A DNA stretch of 49,797 nucleotides from Symploca sp. SIO3C6 (lineage in GTDB: Bacteria; Cyanobacteriota; Cyanobacteriia; Cyanobacteriales; Coleofasciculaceae). The notes under the pieces were generated by a model that saw only the letters and a list, made by a program, of their open reading frames with translations, was not told where the DNA came from and made no database searches. The stretch lies in assembly GCA_010692425.1 (NCBI GenBank), contig JAAHHJ010000009.1, positions 1 to 49,797 of the forward strand. Reading direction: 5' to 3'. The position numbers were made by a program, and so were the translations under genes. Positions 33,033 through 42,149 of this stretch are shown piece by piece. How positions within the stretch are numbered: position 1 is the first letter of the stretch; each line of letters starts with the position of its first letter.

Positions 33033-33874
33033 TCTAATTCTAATTATCTATAGAGTTCTTGATAGAGGCTAAAGCGTATCTAAAAATTCTTCAGTCATAG
33101 AAATATTCTGGGGCAAAATATCTACAGCTGGGCTCAAAAAGGGTGTTATTAGAAAAAATTTGGTATATTCTGCAAACCTTTGCCTCACCTCTTGCTAAAA
33201 AATCTTTAACACATGAAATATCATCCGGAATCAGTGCCTTGGGCTTGGATAAATTACTAAAACACCCTATCCAAATTCACGGTGTATCTTTATTTCTATT
33301 GTACAGCAGTTTCAGACTCAATGTGATACAGTCATAGCCTTCACCCCCAGCCCCTCTCACAATGCAAGGGAGAGGGGAGAAGATTTTTACAGAATAAGGG
33401 TGTGACGAATTCGCCAACAGTATCGATGTACTACACAGTGTTATAAATTGCTGTATTTACGGAAGAGTACTGCTTCAATAATTTGAAATTTATGTCACTC
33501 ATACACCTTATGTTTTGTTGGTTTTTATACTATTTCAATTACTTGTATCTTCTTGTAAAACGCAAAAGATATTTAACATTACCAAGATTCAGTAAACCTT
33601 AATCAGTTATAAAGCTTCACGCGAATTTTATACACTAAGTAGTCAAACATAAATAAATGGCTCTATGTAAAGAATTATAAAATCCGTCAAAGTTACCCTA
33701 CCCCCTGCCTCAACCAGCAAACTTTATCAATGTCGCAGGTACTTAACACCAACATCGCACACGTTTGCGCAAACACGATCGCACACATCAGTAATTCAGA
33801 CTGTTTAAGTAAGGTAGTTAACTCTGATTTTTCTCAATAGCTGTGATCAACTGCAAATTACTCTTGAATCAACC
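33033..33874. other. Long gap with repeats, no supported gene
   Basis: About 840 bp, A+T-rich. It contains a short palindromic repeat of the CCCCTCTC...GGGAGAGGGG type at 33344-33380 and a perfect 12-bp palindrome at 33763-33774. The open frame at 33143-33337 is not protein-like. It may hold the promoter of the small gene at 33875. Confidence 0.5.
33763..33774. promoter_or_regulatory. Perfect palindrome GTTTGCGCAAAC, possible operator
   Basis: A 12-bp perfect palindrome ~100 bp upstream of the gene at 33875, inside a stretch with repeated ATCGCACAC words. Size and symmetry suit a dimeric regulator, but no regulator can be named. Confidence 0.3.
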
Positions 33875-34081
33875 ATGACATTTCTCCCCACAATTTACTT
33901 ATCGGCCGCTTTTTACTTTTTCTTAGTTTGGTTTGGAGCTTTCAAGCGAGATATGAATATATCTCCTCAGCAAAAGCGCATATCTTGGTTAGTGTTAATT
34001 GTCGCCACTATTTTCTGGCCAATTGTTGTGCCAATTTCTTATCTAGAACGCATCAGTAATATTCCTAGAGATGTCTACTAA
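33875..34081 (+). CDS. Small membrane protein
   Basis: 68 residues with two membrane segments (LPTIYLSAAFYFFLVWFGAF and ISWLVLIVATIFWPIVVPIS) and a short polar C-terminus. Such small two-helix proteins are common and mostly uncharacterised in cyanobacteria. It lies 152 bp upstream of a response-regulator gene. Confidence 0.6.
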   Translation: MTFLPTIYLSAAFYFFLVWFGAFKRDMNISPQQKRISWLVLIVATIFWPIVVPISYLERISNIPRDVY

Positions 34082-34141
34082 TTAAGGAAAATCATAATTA
34101 GTATCAATGGCAATAATTTTTTCTATTTTCGGAGGATTGTT

Positions 34142-34170
34142 TGACCACACAAAAGTGGTATGACCACACT
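34142..34170 (+). promoter_or_regulatory. Candidate operator: repeated TGACCACAC with inverted GTGGT
   Basis: TGACCACAC occurs at 34142-34150 and again at 34161-34169, 19 bp apart (almost two helical turns). Between them GTGGT (34155-34159) is inverted to ACCAC (34144-34148). It is 64 bp upstream of the response-regulator start, a position suited to control of that gene. Confidence 0.4.
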
Positions 34171-34233
34171 TTAAATAACATAGTTTGATCATATATCCCA
34201 GGAATTAGTATTTCTTGAGAGAGGTAAGTAGCT

Positions 34234-34629
34234 ATGAGTACAGCTCTGATTGTAGAAGATAGTATTGCCCAGCGTGAGAACATCTCAATACTGTTGCAAA
34301 GGATTGGGCTAAGCGTTATTTATGCTAAGGATGGTATTGAGGCTTTAGAGCAAGTTCAGAACTATCATCCTGAGTTGGTAGTTTTAGACATTCTCTTGCC
34401 TAAAATGAATGGCTATGAAGTATGTCGCCGGCTTAAATCAGATGAGAAAACCCAAAATTCAATTGTGGTTATGTGTTCAAGCAAAGGAGAACAATTTGAT
34501 CACTATTGGGGTATTAAGCAAGGAGCTGATGCTTATATTTCTAAGCCTTTTCTCCCTCAAGATTTAGTTTGTACAGTTAAGTATCTATTACGAGAAATAA
34601 AGCAACCGGAATATCAATTTATTGGTTGA
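34234..34629 (+). CDS. Single-domain response regulator (CheY/PilH type)
   Basis: 131 residues, a receiver domain only. Acidic pocket Glu8/Asp9, phospho-acceptor Asp52 (ELVVLDILLPKMNGYEV), Ser82 in place of Thr, and Lys104 (YISKPF). The segment FDHYWGIKQGADAYISKPF is typical of cyanobacterial PilG/PilH and phytochrome-linked CheY-like regulators. There is no output domain, so it acts through protein contacts. No histidine kinase is adjacent. GAGAGG lies 9 bp upstream of the ATG as ribosome-binding site. Confidence 0.92.
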   Translation: MSTALIVEDSIAQRENISILLQRIGLSVIYAKDGIEALEQVQNYHPELVVLDILLPKMNGYEVCRRLKSDEKTQNSIVVMCSSKGEQFDHYWGIKQGADAYISKPFLPQDLVCTVKYLLREIKQPEYQFIG

Positions 34630-34760
34630 TTGCTCATTGCTCATAGTTCATTGTTCATTGTTCATTGTTCATTGTTCATTGCCATGAGCAATCAATGAGT
34701 AACTTTTTCTACTAAGCTGTTGTAGACTTCCCCATCTCCCCATCTCCCCCTCTCCCCATC
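34630..34760. repeat. Short tandem repeats after the response-regulator gene
   Basis: TTCATTG heptamers (34648-34680) are followed by ATCTCCCC-type octamers (34728-34760). Both are typical intergenic short-sequence repeats of cyanobacteria. Confidence 0.7.
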
Positions 34761-34767
34761 TACCCAT

Positions 34768-35520
34768 CTATTCCTTTTTCCTGGCTACAAACTTTAATCT
34801 CACATAGTCTAATATATATTCGTCGTCCTCTTTCGGTAAACGCAAACGCAGGTTACGGGCAACCTCTTCAAGATATGACCAATGCTCAGATACAGGTAAT
34901 GCTTGTAAGAAAGAATCACTAAACAGTTTTAACCAGGGCATAACGTCCTCGCCAAGTGGTGTTGGACGCTGGTATAATTCGATCATTTCCACTTCAAATC
35001 CATTCCTGTCCAATAACTCAGCATATTCTTCCTGACTTGGGTAATACCAAGGGTCATATTTATTGCCGTCAATACCGCGTTGGTTTAAGGCTTCAATCAG
35101 ACATGTCTGTGCAGACATAACATTGCCATGCCCCCCAAATTCGCCCACAAAACGTCCTTTTTTAATAAGATGCTGATGCACTGCATTTAAAACTTTTTCA
35201 GGAGTTTTAATCCAATGTAGTACAGCGTTGGAGAATACAGCATCAAAGGGCATTTCAAAATCTAGCTCAGTTGCATTCATTTGATAGGCATCTACACCAT
35301 TGGCTTGGGCAACAGCAACCATCTCGGCGCTGGTATCTATACCGATTACAGTTGCTCCACTTTTGGCAATCTCTAGTGTGAGGGAACCTTCGCCACATCC
35401 GAGATCAAGGATTCTTTCTCCAGGTTTTGGTTGCAGTAGCTCCAACAAATGTTGACCTAGTTTAGGCACAAAGCTTGCGTCTTTTTTGTACTGCTCTGGA
35501 TTCCACTGTTTCTGACTCAT
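34768..35520 (-). CDS. SAM-dependent methyltransferase (Tam/UbiE-like)
   Basis: 250 residues from ATG 35520 (MSQKQWNPEQYKKDASFVPK); the longer frame overlaps the upstream gene and is unlikely. Motif I ILDLGCGEGSLTLEIA (residues ~38-53), motif II acidic VIGIDTSAEMV, motif IV FDAVFSNAVLHWI and post-motifs are intact. It resembles trans-aconitate-like small-molecule methyltransferases. Substrate unknown. It is 22 bp after the M48-like gene and probably co-transcribed with it. Confidence 0.9.
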   Translation of the reverse strand: MSQKQWNPEQYKKDASFVPKLGQHLLELLQPKPGERILDLGCGEGSLTLEIAKSGATVIGIDTSAEMVAVAQANGVDAYQMNATELDFEMPFDAVFSNAVLHWIKTPEKVLNAVHQHLIKKGRFVGEFGGHGNVMSAQTCLIEALNQRGIDGNKYDPWYYPSQEEYAELLDRNGFEVEMIELYQRPTPLGEDVMPWLKLFSDSFLQALPVSEHWSYLEEVARNLRLRLPKEDDEYILDYVRLKFVARKKE

Positions 35521-35542
35521 GTTTATGATTTTATATTTGAAG

Positions 35543-37867
35543 TTAAGCTGGCAGTTGCCAAATTTGATAGGCTCCCCAGAGAGCAGCAGCGACAGCAAGA
35601 ATTGTGATCCAAATTGGATAATTTGCCTTTACTATTTTGCCATTTTCCGTACCTATAGTTTCAACATCAATCCAAGGCGTTGCACCACGACGAAACCAGC
35701 CAGTTACCGTTACCTGTTTTTCGATTAAATCGTTAGCACGAATAGGCTGAGGTAGTAAATTGCCAAAGGGGCCGAGAATAGAAAAGAAGTGGAGTTTTAC
35801 TAAGCCAGTGGAGGTTTGTAAAATTAAATCCTGTCCCAACCAGTTGAGTAAACCACGACGCCCTAAAAGTGTGCCAGTTAATTCGAGAGGCTGACTATCT
35901 GGAGACAATGTATCTGGATTAGAAAAGAATGCTCCTAAGTTTGGTTGAGCCCAAATATTATTAGCTTCGATATCGGGAAAGTAACTGTTAATCCAAATAA
36001 AAATACAGATACTAAAGGCGATTAAGACACAGGCATTTAGGAAAGGAGCGGCATTGTGCATCCAGATTAAATTCCCAATGTTTAGCCAGTCGCTAATTTT
36101 ACCGATTGTCCAGAGAAAACCCCTCAGTACAATACCTAGCATTAGTCCGAATAGAACAGAACTTTGTAGTAAAGGCAAGGCTTTATAACTGTTTTTTATT
36201 TTCGAGAGTAGTGCAGTGTTATTCCGAATTGGAGGAGTTAGTGGCGGCAACTCTAATTCAGGTTCAATTTTCAAAAAGTGAGCGTAGCGAGTGGGTAGGT
36301 GTAGCCTTTCACCAATCAGGGGATGGGAAGCACTAATAATTAGCCAGTCGCGATAGAGATTAGTGCAGTCCCATTTCAAAATTGTTTCAAAGGGAGTTTG
36401 AGGAGAAAAACTGCCCAAGGTAATTGCCTGTTGATACCCCACTGGCAGCAAGAGATCATAGCTTTCTAGCAGTTTACTGGTGTTACCAAAAGTCTGAATA
36501 TCTTGGCTGATTCCTAGCCCAATTTTCAGTAAGGCGCGGGTGAGTCCATTGGGGTTGCCAGTGATTTCTATTGCTAAGCGATCGCTATAGTAAAGTCTAA
36601 CTCTAGAAAACCATAACAGTGGTAGCCGCATTAGCCAGTAAATACCGTAACTTAAAGCTGAAACTACACTAGTAATGCCGAGAAGAATTGGTTTTCCAAA
36701 TTGCCGAAAGGAGGAGAATTTGTTCGTTAGATGTTCTGATAAACTCTCTCCCCACTGAGCGACTTGCCAATAAATTGTGTAAGGTATCTGGAGAATTAAT
36801 GTACCTAGGGAGATTAAAATTAAATCCCAGTAAAAAATATGTCCCAGCTGATTGGCATAGATAGTGGCGATTTCGTCATCGTGAAGTTGTTCGAGCAAAC
36901 CTTCACTGACGACTATTCGGGCAGTGCGGGGTAAATTGCCGTAGGTTAGTGCGACGGGAGCCTCAGTTGGTAATATGCCTAGTTTGGGTAAAGGGAGGCG
37001 TTTTTGGCGGCAAAAACTTTGAATTAATTGGGCTGCTTCTGGAGAGTGAGATGCTAGCTCGGTTAGGGAAAGTTTTTCTAGACTATGAGAGGATTTCAAG
37101 AGGCGATCAATTAACCAGGGAGAAAGGATTAGTAGGATAGCGATTAAGATCGAGATAGCTATAGTTGGATCGCGGTAGAACAGTTGTAGGGGTTCAAAAT
37201 ATGGCAACTTAATCAGGATGGTATTAGCTATACTCATCGTCAGTTGCACTAAGAAGCGCAGTAACAAAAAGAGGGCGATGGCTGTGACAATCTGCGCTAA
37301 CCACAGGCGTCTTAATTTTGGTGGTTTGAGAGTGCGCCGACGCTGAGCACGCCCTCGATTGCGCCATCTGGGGCGAGGGGTATAGAGCTCTGCACTAGTG
37401 GAAACTTGAGAAGAAGCAACGGGTAGAAGGGAAGGATTTTGAGTTTTGGGTTTTGGGTTTTGAGTTTTGGAGTTAGAAAACAGGCTCTTGGTGGAATTAA
37501 GTAACTGTTGTTTGAGGTTAGGGGATGTCTTTGAGTTGGAAGAGTTTGCCGCTTGAGGGTTATTGTTGGCAGTTTCAGCCTTCAATCTTTCTTGAGTCGA
37601 GAATTTAGCTAAGGTTTTAGTTGCCCATTTTTTGACTTCGGTGTCTGGATCCTGAGTGAGGTGTTGGCAAAGGGCGATCGCGTTTTGGATATTACCGCTC
37701 TTGCTGTATGCTACCACTAGTGCCTGAGAAGCTTTTGAGACTGCCGATTCATCTAACTCCGTCTCACGAATGCCTTCAAGATGAGCAATTGCCACTGAGT
37801 AATTACCCTGTTTCAAAGCTGCTAAACCTTTATTCAGGGAAGGATCTTGAACAGATGCCATAAACAA
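35543..37867 (-). CDS. M48-like membrane protein with degenerate protease site
   Basis: 774 residues. Residues ~8-95 are helical TPR-like repeats; ~100-150 low-complexity linker (SKTQNPKPKTQNPS); membrane segments near 188-210 and 235-255; M48/HtpX-like region ~275-530; more membrane segments near 575-640 and 750-770. The zinc motif HExxH is NQLGH (339-343), losing the first His and the catalytic Glu, and the ExxxD glutamate is Leu in RVRLYYSDRLA. The fold is therefore recognisable but peptidase activity is not expected. Homologues in cyanobacteria are often annotated as zinc metalloproteases. A scaffold role in membrane protein quality control is inference. Confidence 0.82.
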   Translation of the reverse strand: MFMASVQDPSLNKGLAALKQGNYSVAIAHLEGIRETELDESAVSKASQALVVAYSKSGNIQNAIALCQHLTQDPDTEVKKWATKTLAKFSTQERLKAETANNNPQAANSSNSKTSPNLKQQLLNSTKSLFSNSKTQNPKPKTQNPSLLPVASSQVSTSAELYTPRPRWRNRGRAQRRRTLKPPKLRRLWLAQIVTAIALFLLLRFLVQLTMSIANTILIKLPYFEPLQLFYRDPTIAISILIAILLILSPWLIDRLLKSSHSLEKLSLTELASHSPEAAQLIQSFCRQKRLPLPKLGILPTEAPVALTYGNLPRTARIVVSEGLLEQLHDDEIATIYANQLGHIFYWDLILISLGTLILQIPYTIYWQVAQWGESLSEHLTNKFSSFRQFGKPILLGITSVVSALSYGIYWLMRLPLLWFSRVRLYYSDRLAIEITGNPNGLTRALLKIGLGISQDIQTFGNTSKLLESYDLLLPVGYQQAITLGSFSPQTPFETILKWDCTNLYRDWLIISASHPLIGERLHLPTRYAHFLKIEPELELPPLTPPIRNNTALLSKIKNSYKALPLLQSSVLFGLMLGIVLRGFLWTIGKISDWLNIGNLIWMHNAAPFLNACVLIAFSICIFIWINSYFPDIEANNIWAQPNLGAFFSNPDTLSPDSQPLELTGTLLGRRGLLNWLGQDLILQTSTGLVKLHFFSILGPFGNLLPQPIRANDLIEKQVTVTGWFRRGATPWIDVETIGTENGKIVKANYPIWITILAVAAALWGAYQIWQLPA

Positions 37868-37948
37868 TATTCTCCCGCTCTGCTTTTAAGATACCCATGC
37901 CAAGGCAATATGGTATCAGTGAGGGAGGTTATATACTCCCGTCAAAAA

Positions 37949-40900
37949 TCAGCGAGGACATTCTCGACCCATAACTAGCCTTCCATCGGGCAGTTGATAT
38001 ACTCCAGTTGGTTCTATAATTGGGTCTCCTTTTTGCCATCGACGATTAGTTCGAGAAACAGAGTTAGGTGAATCACCACTATTGCCTATAGGTTTTACAA
38101 TCCCAGTGGGGTAAGGTGCCACTGAGATATCTCCAGGGCTAGTTGGTAAACCGCCAGCCCCAGTAATATATAAGCTTCCCTGTGGTTCATTGGTGGGAAT
38201 AATACAGCTACCAGCAATTAAACTGTCTGGGTTAACCAAAACATCTGGCAAATCATTTAAACTGTTTTGAATAAAGCTGACATCTGGTAAGATAACTACT
38301 CCATTTGTTAGACCAGAAGCATTGATATCGACTCGATTATTGCCATCGAGGGTAACTGGATTAGTACCTCTGGGGGCAGGGCGATAGTTTTCACCGAAGA
38401 AGGCAACAGTATTAAAGGTAATATCACCTCCTGCACCATCTCGGGCGAAGGCGAGAATATCACTATCATCAAAAACGATAATCGAATCAGCAGTAATATT
38501 TATATCTCCACCGTTTTCTGAGCCACTGAAAACATTAGTTCTGATGTCACTATCACCGAAGAGTTGGATGTTTTGAGCTGTGATATTAATCGCACCACCT
38601 GCAGATTGCTCTGCATCAGTAAGAATTTCACCATTGGTGGCGCTTAACAGCTCCCCGATATTGAGAGTAATCTTGCCTGCTGGAGCTGTGCCTTCACTGC
38701 GTGCAGATACCTGTGCGCCATCAGTAATGAGTAATTCTTTGGTGTTAATGGTTAAATCTCCTGCTGCTCCTTCACCCAAGGTTCTAGCTGAGACAAATGC
38801 ACCATCAGCAATTAGCAATCTCGGAGTAATAATGGTCAAGTCTCCCGCTTTTCCCATCGAGCCTCGATTAGCTTGAACACTCAAGTTGCTGCCAAACTCA
38901 CCATCGGCAGAGCGACCAATCACTTGCACTGATTCTGTTGCATTGACGGTCAAACTACCGCCACTTCCCTCGCCAAAGGTGCTAGCACTGACCTGTGCTC
39001 CACCAGTAATTAGCAATCTGGGAGTGCTAATGCTTAAATTTATAGCATTTCCTCCGCCTTCAGCTTGAGCAGCAAAGGCGCTGGGAGATCTACCATCGGC
39101 AGAGCGACCAATCACTTGCACTGATTCCGTTGCATTGACGGTCAAACTCCCCCCAATTCCCTCCCCAAAGGTGCTAGCACTGACTTGCGCCCCCTCGGCA
39201 ATTAGCAAGGTGGGAGTGCGAATGAGCAAGTTCCCAGCATTTCCTTGACCTATAGTTCTTGTATCCAAGAAGCTGCTAATCCTACCATCGACAGATCCAC
39301 CAATCACTTCCACTGATTCAGAAGCATTGACAGTCAAACTCCCCCCAATTCCCTCACTAACAGCGCCAGCAATTATCTGTCCCCCATCAACAATTAGCAA
39401 TTTCGCAGTGTTAATTGTCAAGTTACCGCCATTTCCTACGCCTTCAGTGTTAGCACTCAAGATGCTGGCAAACTTATCATCGGTGGAGCGACCAATCACT
39501 TGCACTGATTCTGTGGCAATGACGCTCAAATTTCCCCCTGTTCCCTCTCTAAAGGTAACAGCACCTACCTCTGCCCCATCGGCAATTAGCAATCTCGGAG
39601 TTCTAATTGTTAAATTTCCGTTATTTCCTATGCCTTCAGTGTTAATAGCCAATCTGCTCCTAACCCTACCATCGGGGGAGTGAATACCAATCACTTGCAC
39701 CGATTCAGAAGCATTAACAGTCAAATTACCACCAGCTCCTTCAGCAAAGGTGCTACTACTGACCTGTCCCCCATTAGTAATTAGTAATGTCGAAGTGCTA
39801 ATGCTCAGGTCTCCCGCATTTCCCGTCGAGCCTCGATTAGCTTGAGTAACCAAGCTGCTGGCAAACTCACCATCGGTAAAAGTTCCCATCACTTGTACCA
39901 ATTCGGAAGCAATTATAGTCAAATTGCCCCCCTGTCCATCACCACGACTATTAACCACTATTACTGAACCATCGGTGAGAATCAATTGATTAGCATTAAC
40001 TAAAACCTCTCTTCCTAGTTCTGAACCTGTAGTATTAGAAACAATTCCAGAACCATCGCTAAGAGAAACGCGATCGCCTAAAATCTCAATACCACCGCCA
40101 CCATTACCACTAGCATCCACTAAAGCTCCATTAGTCAGTGAGATATCTCCATCAGCAAGTAATTTAATCTCTCCACCTCTGCCTAAACCAGAATCAGAAG
40201 AAGTATCAATACGATTAGTAATCGTAATTTGATCACGAGAATCAATAATTACTGAGCCGCTATTACCAATAAATTCGCCAAAAGTATCGTCTGCCCGAAT
40301 AGTCTCTACTTCAATTGCTCCCCCTTGCAGGGATTGATTCGATTCATACTGATTTGTCAAAAATACCAATCCCTCGGGAGCTTTGAGCGAAATTTGCCCC
40401 ACATTAATGTCTGCACTTTCCGGAAGAGTATCAATGCTGCCCTCCACCGATTCAAAGTTACCCCCCGTCAGATTGAGTGGATTACCAATTGCCTGTTGAT
40501 TCATCCCGGCTCTGATATCCAAAGTTGGTTGCTCTGTGCCGTCGATAACTAAAGCGCTTCCATTAGATAAAGTGACTTGAGCCAAAGTCGGGGTATCAGT
40601 GGGATTAATCGTATTTCCGGTTTCGTCTGCCTGTGTAATTTCGACAGTACCTGGAATTGAAACTGAACCTCCAGCCAAAATATGTAGTGAGCTTCCAGTG
40701 TACTCGAGTAGTTCAACATTACCGAGGGAGCGAGCAATTGGGTCATGGGTACTAAACAAACTTCCCAAACTCCCATCCAATTTCTCAATGCGAAAACTGC
40801 CCCCACTCCAATAATGAGCATCACCACCAATACTATTAGCCGATCGCAATAGTAAATTACCGCCAGCAAACAGCCCACTGTCTGGGTGATTCAAAGCAAA

Positions 40901-41665
40901 GATCTCGACACTTTCGTTACCCTGAATCTCTAACTCTCCCCCAGCAGCAGCAATAAACTGTTGCGCTACACTATCACTAATTTCAACCGCCTTTTGAGCT
41001 TGCAGCTTCAAATCTCCGCCAGCGTATAGCTGCCCCTGCAAATCCAGATTATTGCCTGCCAAAGTCAAATCCTGTCCCACCGCTAAATTTCCGGAATTAG
41101 CGATCGCACCTGTAGAATTGGCTCCATACTGTAATCCCAGTGGTGTACTAACTTTCAATAACGGTGGTTGATTGGGATTAGTGGCACTAAACTCCGAACC
41201 ATCGCCAAATACTAAGCTATTGGCTGTCGTGCCGAAAAAAGAACCTTCTACATCCAATTGGGCATTATTGCCAAAGACAATACCGTTAGGATTGAGTAAG
41301 AATAAACTTGCTGCTCCATCTACTCCCAAGGTTCCCAGAATATTCGAGACGTTATTCCCTGTCACCCTAGTGAAAATACTCTCAATGCCTGCTGGATTAG
41401 CAAAATAAACTCGCCCTCCATTTTCGACATTAAACTCTAAGAAACTGTGGAAGAGGTTGATATCCCTTATCGCCCCGCCTTCTATTAAATCTGCCAATTC
41501 CCCTTTGACATCAACATTGGGCGTTACTACAGAATTTTCATTGCCCAAACTGGTATCTGGTGTAATTTGAGCTAAAACACGATTAGACCAAGAAGCGATC
41601 GCTAACCATGCTATTAAGGGAATAGTTCCGTTAATTGTGAGGGAATTCTGTAGTTTCAACACCAT
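37949..41665 (-). CDS. Two-partner-secretion filamentous-haemagglutinin-like exoprotein
   Basis: 1238 residues from ATG 41665 (GTG 41686 is open upstream). Signal peptide to about VLA-QITPD. TPS secretion domain ~40-160 with GGAIRDINLFHSFLEFNVEN and the classic FLLNPNGIVFGNNAQLD (NPNG/NPNGI motif). Then follows a long right-handed beta-helix with ~7 repeats of ~63 residues (LTVNASESVQVIGRSADG, LLIADGAQVSASTFGEG). The C-terminus has PDSLIAGSC and a short tail typical of cyanobacterial members. It should be exported by an Omp85-type TpsB partner, none of which is in the window. Probably a surface or released adhesin. Confidence 0.93.
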   Translation of the reverse strand: MVLKLQNSLTINGTIPLIAWLAIASWSNRVLAQITPDTSLGNENSVVTPNVDVKGELADLIEGGAIRDINLFHSFLEFNVENGGRVYFANPAGIESIFTRVTGNNVSNILGTLGVDGAASLFLLNPNGIVFGNNAQLDVEGSFFGTTANSLVFGDGSEFSATNPNQPPLLKVSTPLGLQYGANSTGAIANSGNLAVGQDLTLAGNNLDLQGQLYAGGDLKLQAQKAVEISDSVAQQFIAAAGGELEIQGNESVEIFALNHPDSGLFAGGNLLLRSANSIGGDAHYWSGGSFRIEKLDGSLGSLFSTHDPIARSLGNVELLEYTGSSLHILAGGSVSIPGTVEITQADETGNTINPTDTPTLAQVTLSNGSALVIDGTEQPTLDIRAGMNQQAIGNPLNLTGGNFESVEGSIDTLPESADINVGQISLKAPEGLVFLTNQYESNQSLQGGAIEVETIRADDTFGEFIGNSGSVIIDSRDQITITNRIDTSSDSGLGRGGEIKLLADGDISLTNGALVDASGNGGGGIEILGDRVSLSDGSGIVSNTTGSELGREVLVNANQLILTDGSVIVVNSRGDGQGGNLTIIASELVQVMGTFTDGEFASSLVTQANRGSTGNAGDLSISTSTLLITNGGQVSSSTFAEGAGGNLTVNASESVQVIGIHSPDGRVRSRLAINTEGIGNNGNLTIRTPRLLIADGAEVGAVTFREGTGGNLSVIATESVQVIGRSTDDKFASILSANTEGVGNGGNLTINTAKLLIVDGGQIIAGAVSEGIGGSLTVNASESVEVIGGSVDGRISSFLDTRTIGQGNAGNLLIRTPTLLIAEGAQVSASTFGEGIGGSLTVNATESVQVIGRSADGRSPSAFAAQAEGGGNAINLSISTPRLLITGGAQVSASTFGEGSGGSLTVNATESVQVIGRSADGEFGSNLSVQANRGSMGKAGDLTIITPRLLIADGAFVSARTLGEGAAGDLTINTKELLITDGAQVSARSEGTAPAGKITLNIGELLSATNGEILTDAEQSAGGAINITAQNIQLFGDSDIRTNVFSGSENGGDINITADSIIVFDDSDILAFARDGAGGDITFNTVAFFGENYRPAPRGTNPVTLDGNNRVDINASGLTNGVVILPDVSFIQNSLNDLPDVLVNPDSLIAGSCIIPTNEPQGSLYITGAGGLPTSPGDISVAPYPTGIVKPIGNSGDSPNSVSRTNRRWQKGDPIIEPTGVYQLPDGRLVMGRECPR
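38790..39900 (-). repeat. ~189-bp coding repeats in the TPS exoprotein
   Basis: The block AGAGCGACCAATCACTTGCA (near 38909, 39097 and 39487, with variants near 39297, 39685 and 39890) recurs about every 190 bp. Each unit encodes one ~63-residue segment of the beta-helix. Neighbouring units at 38900 and 39090 are nearly identical. Confidence 0.8.
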
Positions 41666-41866
41666 GCACCCACTATTGCTAACCACAAGATTAAGCAGAC
41701 TAAATTTAGCTTAAGCCAAATTGAGCCTTTATTGTGAATATAGCGAGACGCATTGTTCTTTCGAGTCTCAAATCCAAACTGGCATAGCTTATTAAAATCC
41801 CCCAGTGTTCATCAACTGTCACAGAGGGGGATTAGTTTTAACTCAGAATCTTGCAGCCATCACTTC

Positions 41867-41980
41867 CTAAACGAACAAGAAGTCTCGTGCGAAGCTGACA
41901 TTAGTAGTATCTTCAACCACCGCAATCAAATCACTGCCATAATAAATTTCCGTATCGGTCACAAAATTACCATTCCAGAG
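41867..41980 (-). pseudogene. C-terminal fragment of an RTX-like calcium-binding protein
   Basis: The minus-strand frame ending at 41867-41869 reads WNGNFVTDTEIYYGSDLIAV then VEDTTNVSFARDFLFV and stop. DLIAVVEDxTN and a terminal FV are typical of the last repeat of cyanobacterial haemolysin-type Ca-binding proteins. The protein-like frame does not continue convincingly beyond ~41980, so only ~35 codons survive. Identification is tentative. Confidence 0.4.
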
Positions 41981-42149
41981 TGAATGTAGAAAACTACATG
42001 GCAGCCAATAAACCTTTTCTTGCTTCTGCCCTCTGTCTTGCTTCAACGACAGTTAATGTTAACCTACCGTGTGGGCTGTAGGGTATGAGGTGTGTGGTTG
42101 TATCCTATACCTAAAGGCAAGGGCTTGAACATATACAAGGAGATCAATA
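41981..42149 (+). other. Upstream region of the second Uma2 gene
   Basis: It ends with AAGGAG (42137-42142) seven bases before ATG 42150, a good ribosome-binding site. No other structure was found here. An 8-bp inverted repeat (AATCCCCC 41796-41803 / GGGGGATT 41826-41833) lies further left in the same gap. Confidence 0.5.

Noticed and set aside
33143-33337. 64-residue plus-strand frame after the hydrolase gene
   Set aside because: No recognisable pattern, no ribosome-binding site, and A+T-rich surroundings.
38580-41408. Several plus-strand frames opposite the TPS exoprotein gene
   Set aside because: Their proline/serine-rich repeats mirror the exoprotein repeats read antisense, so they are shadows.
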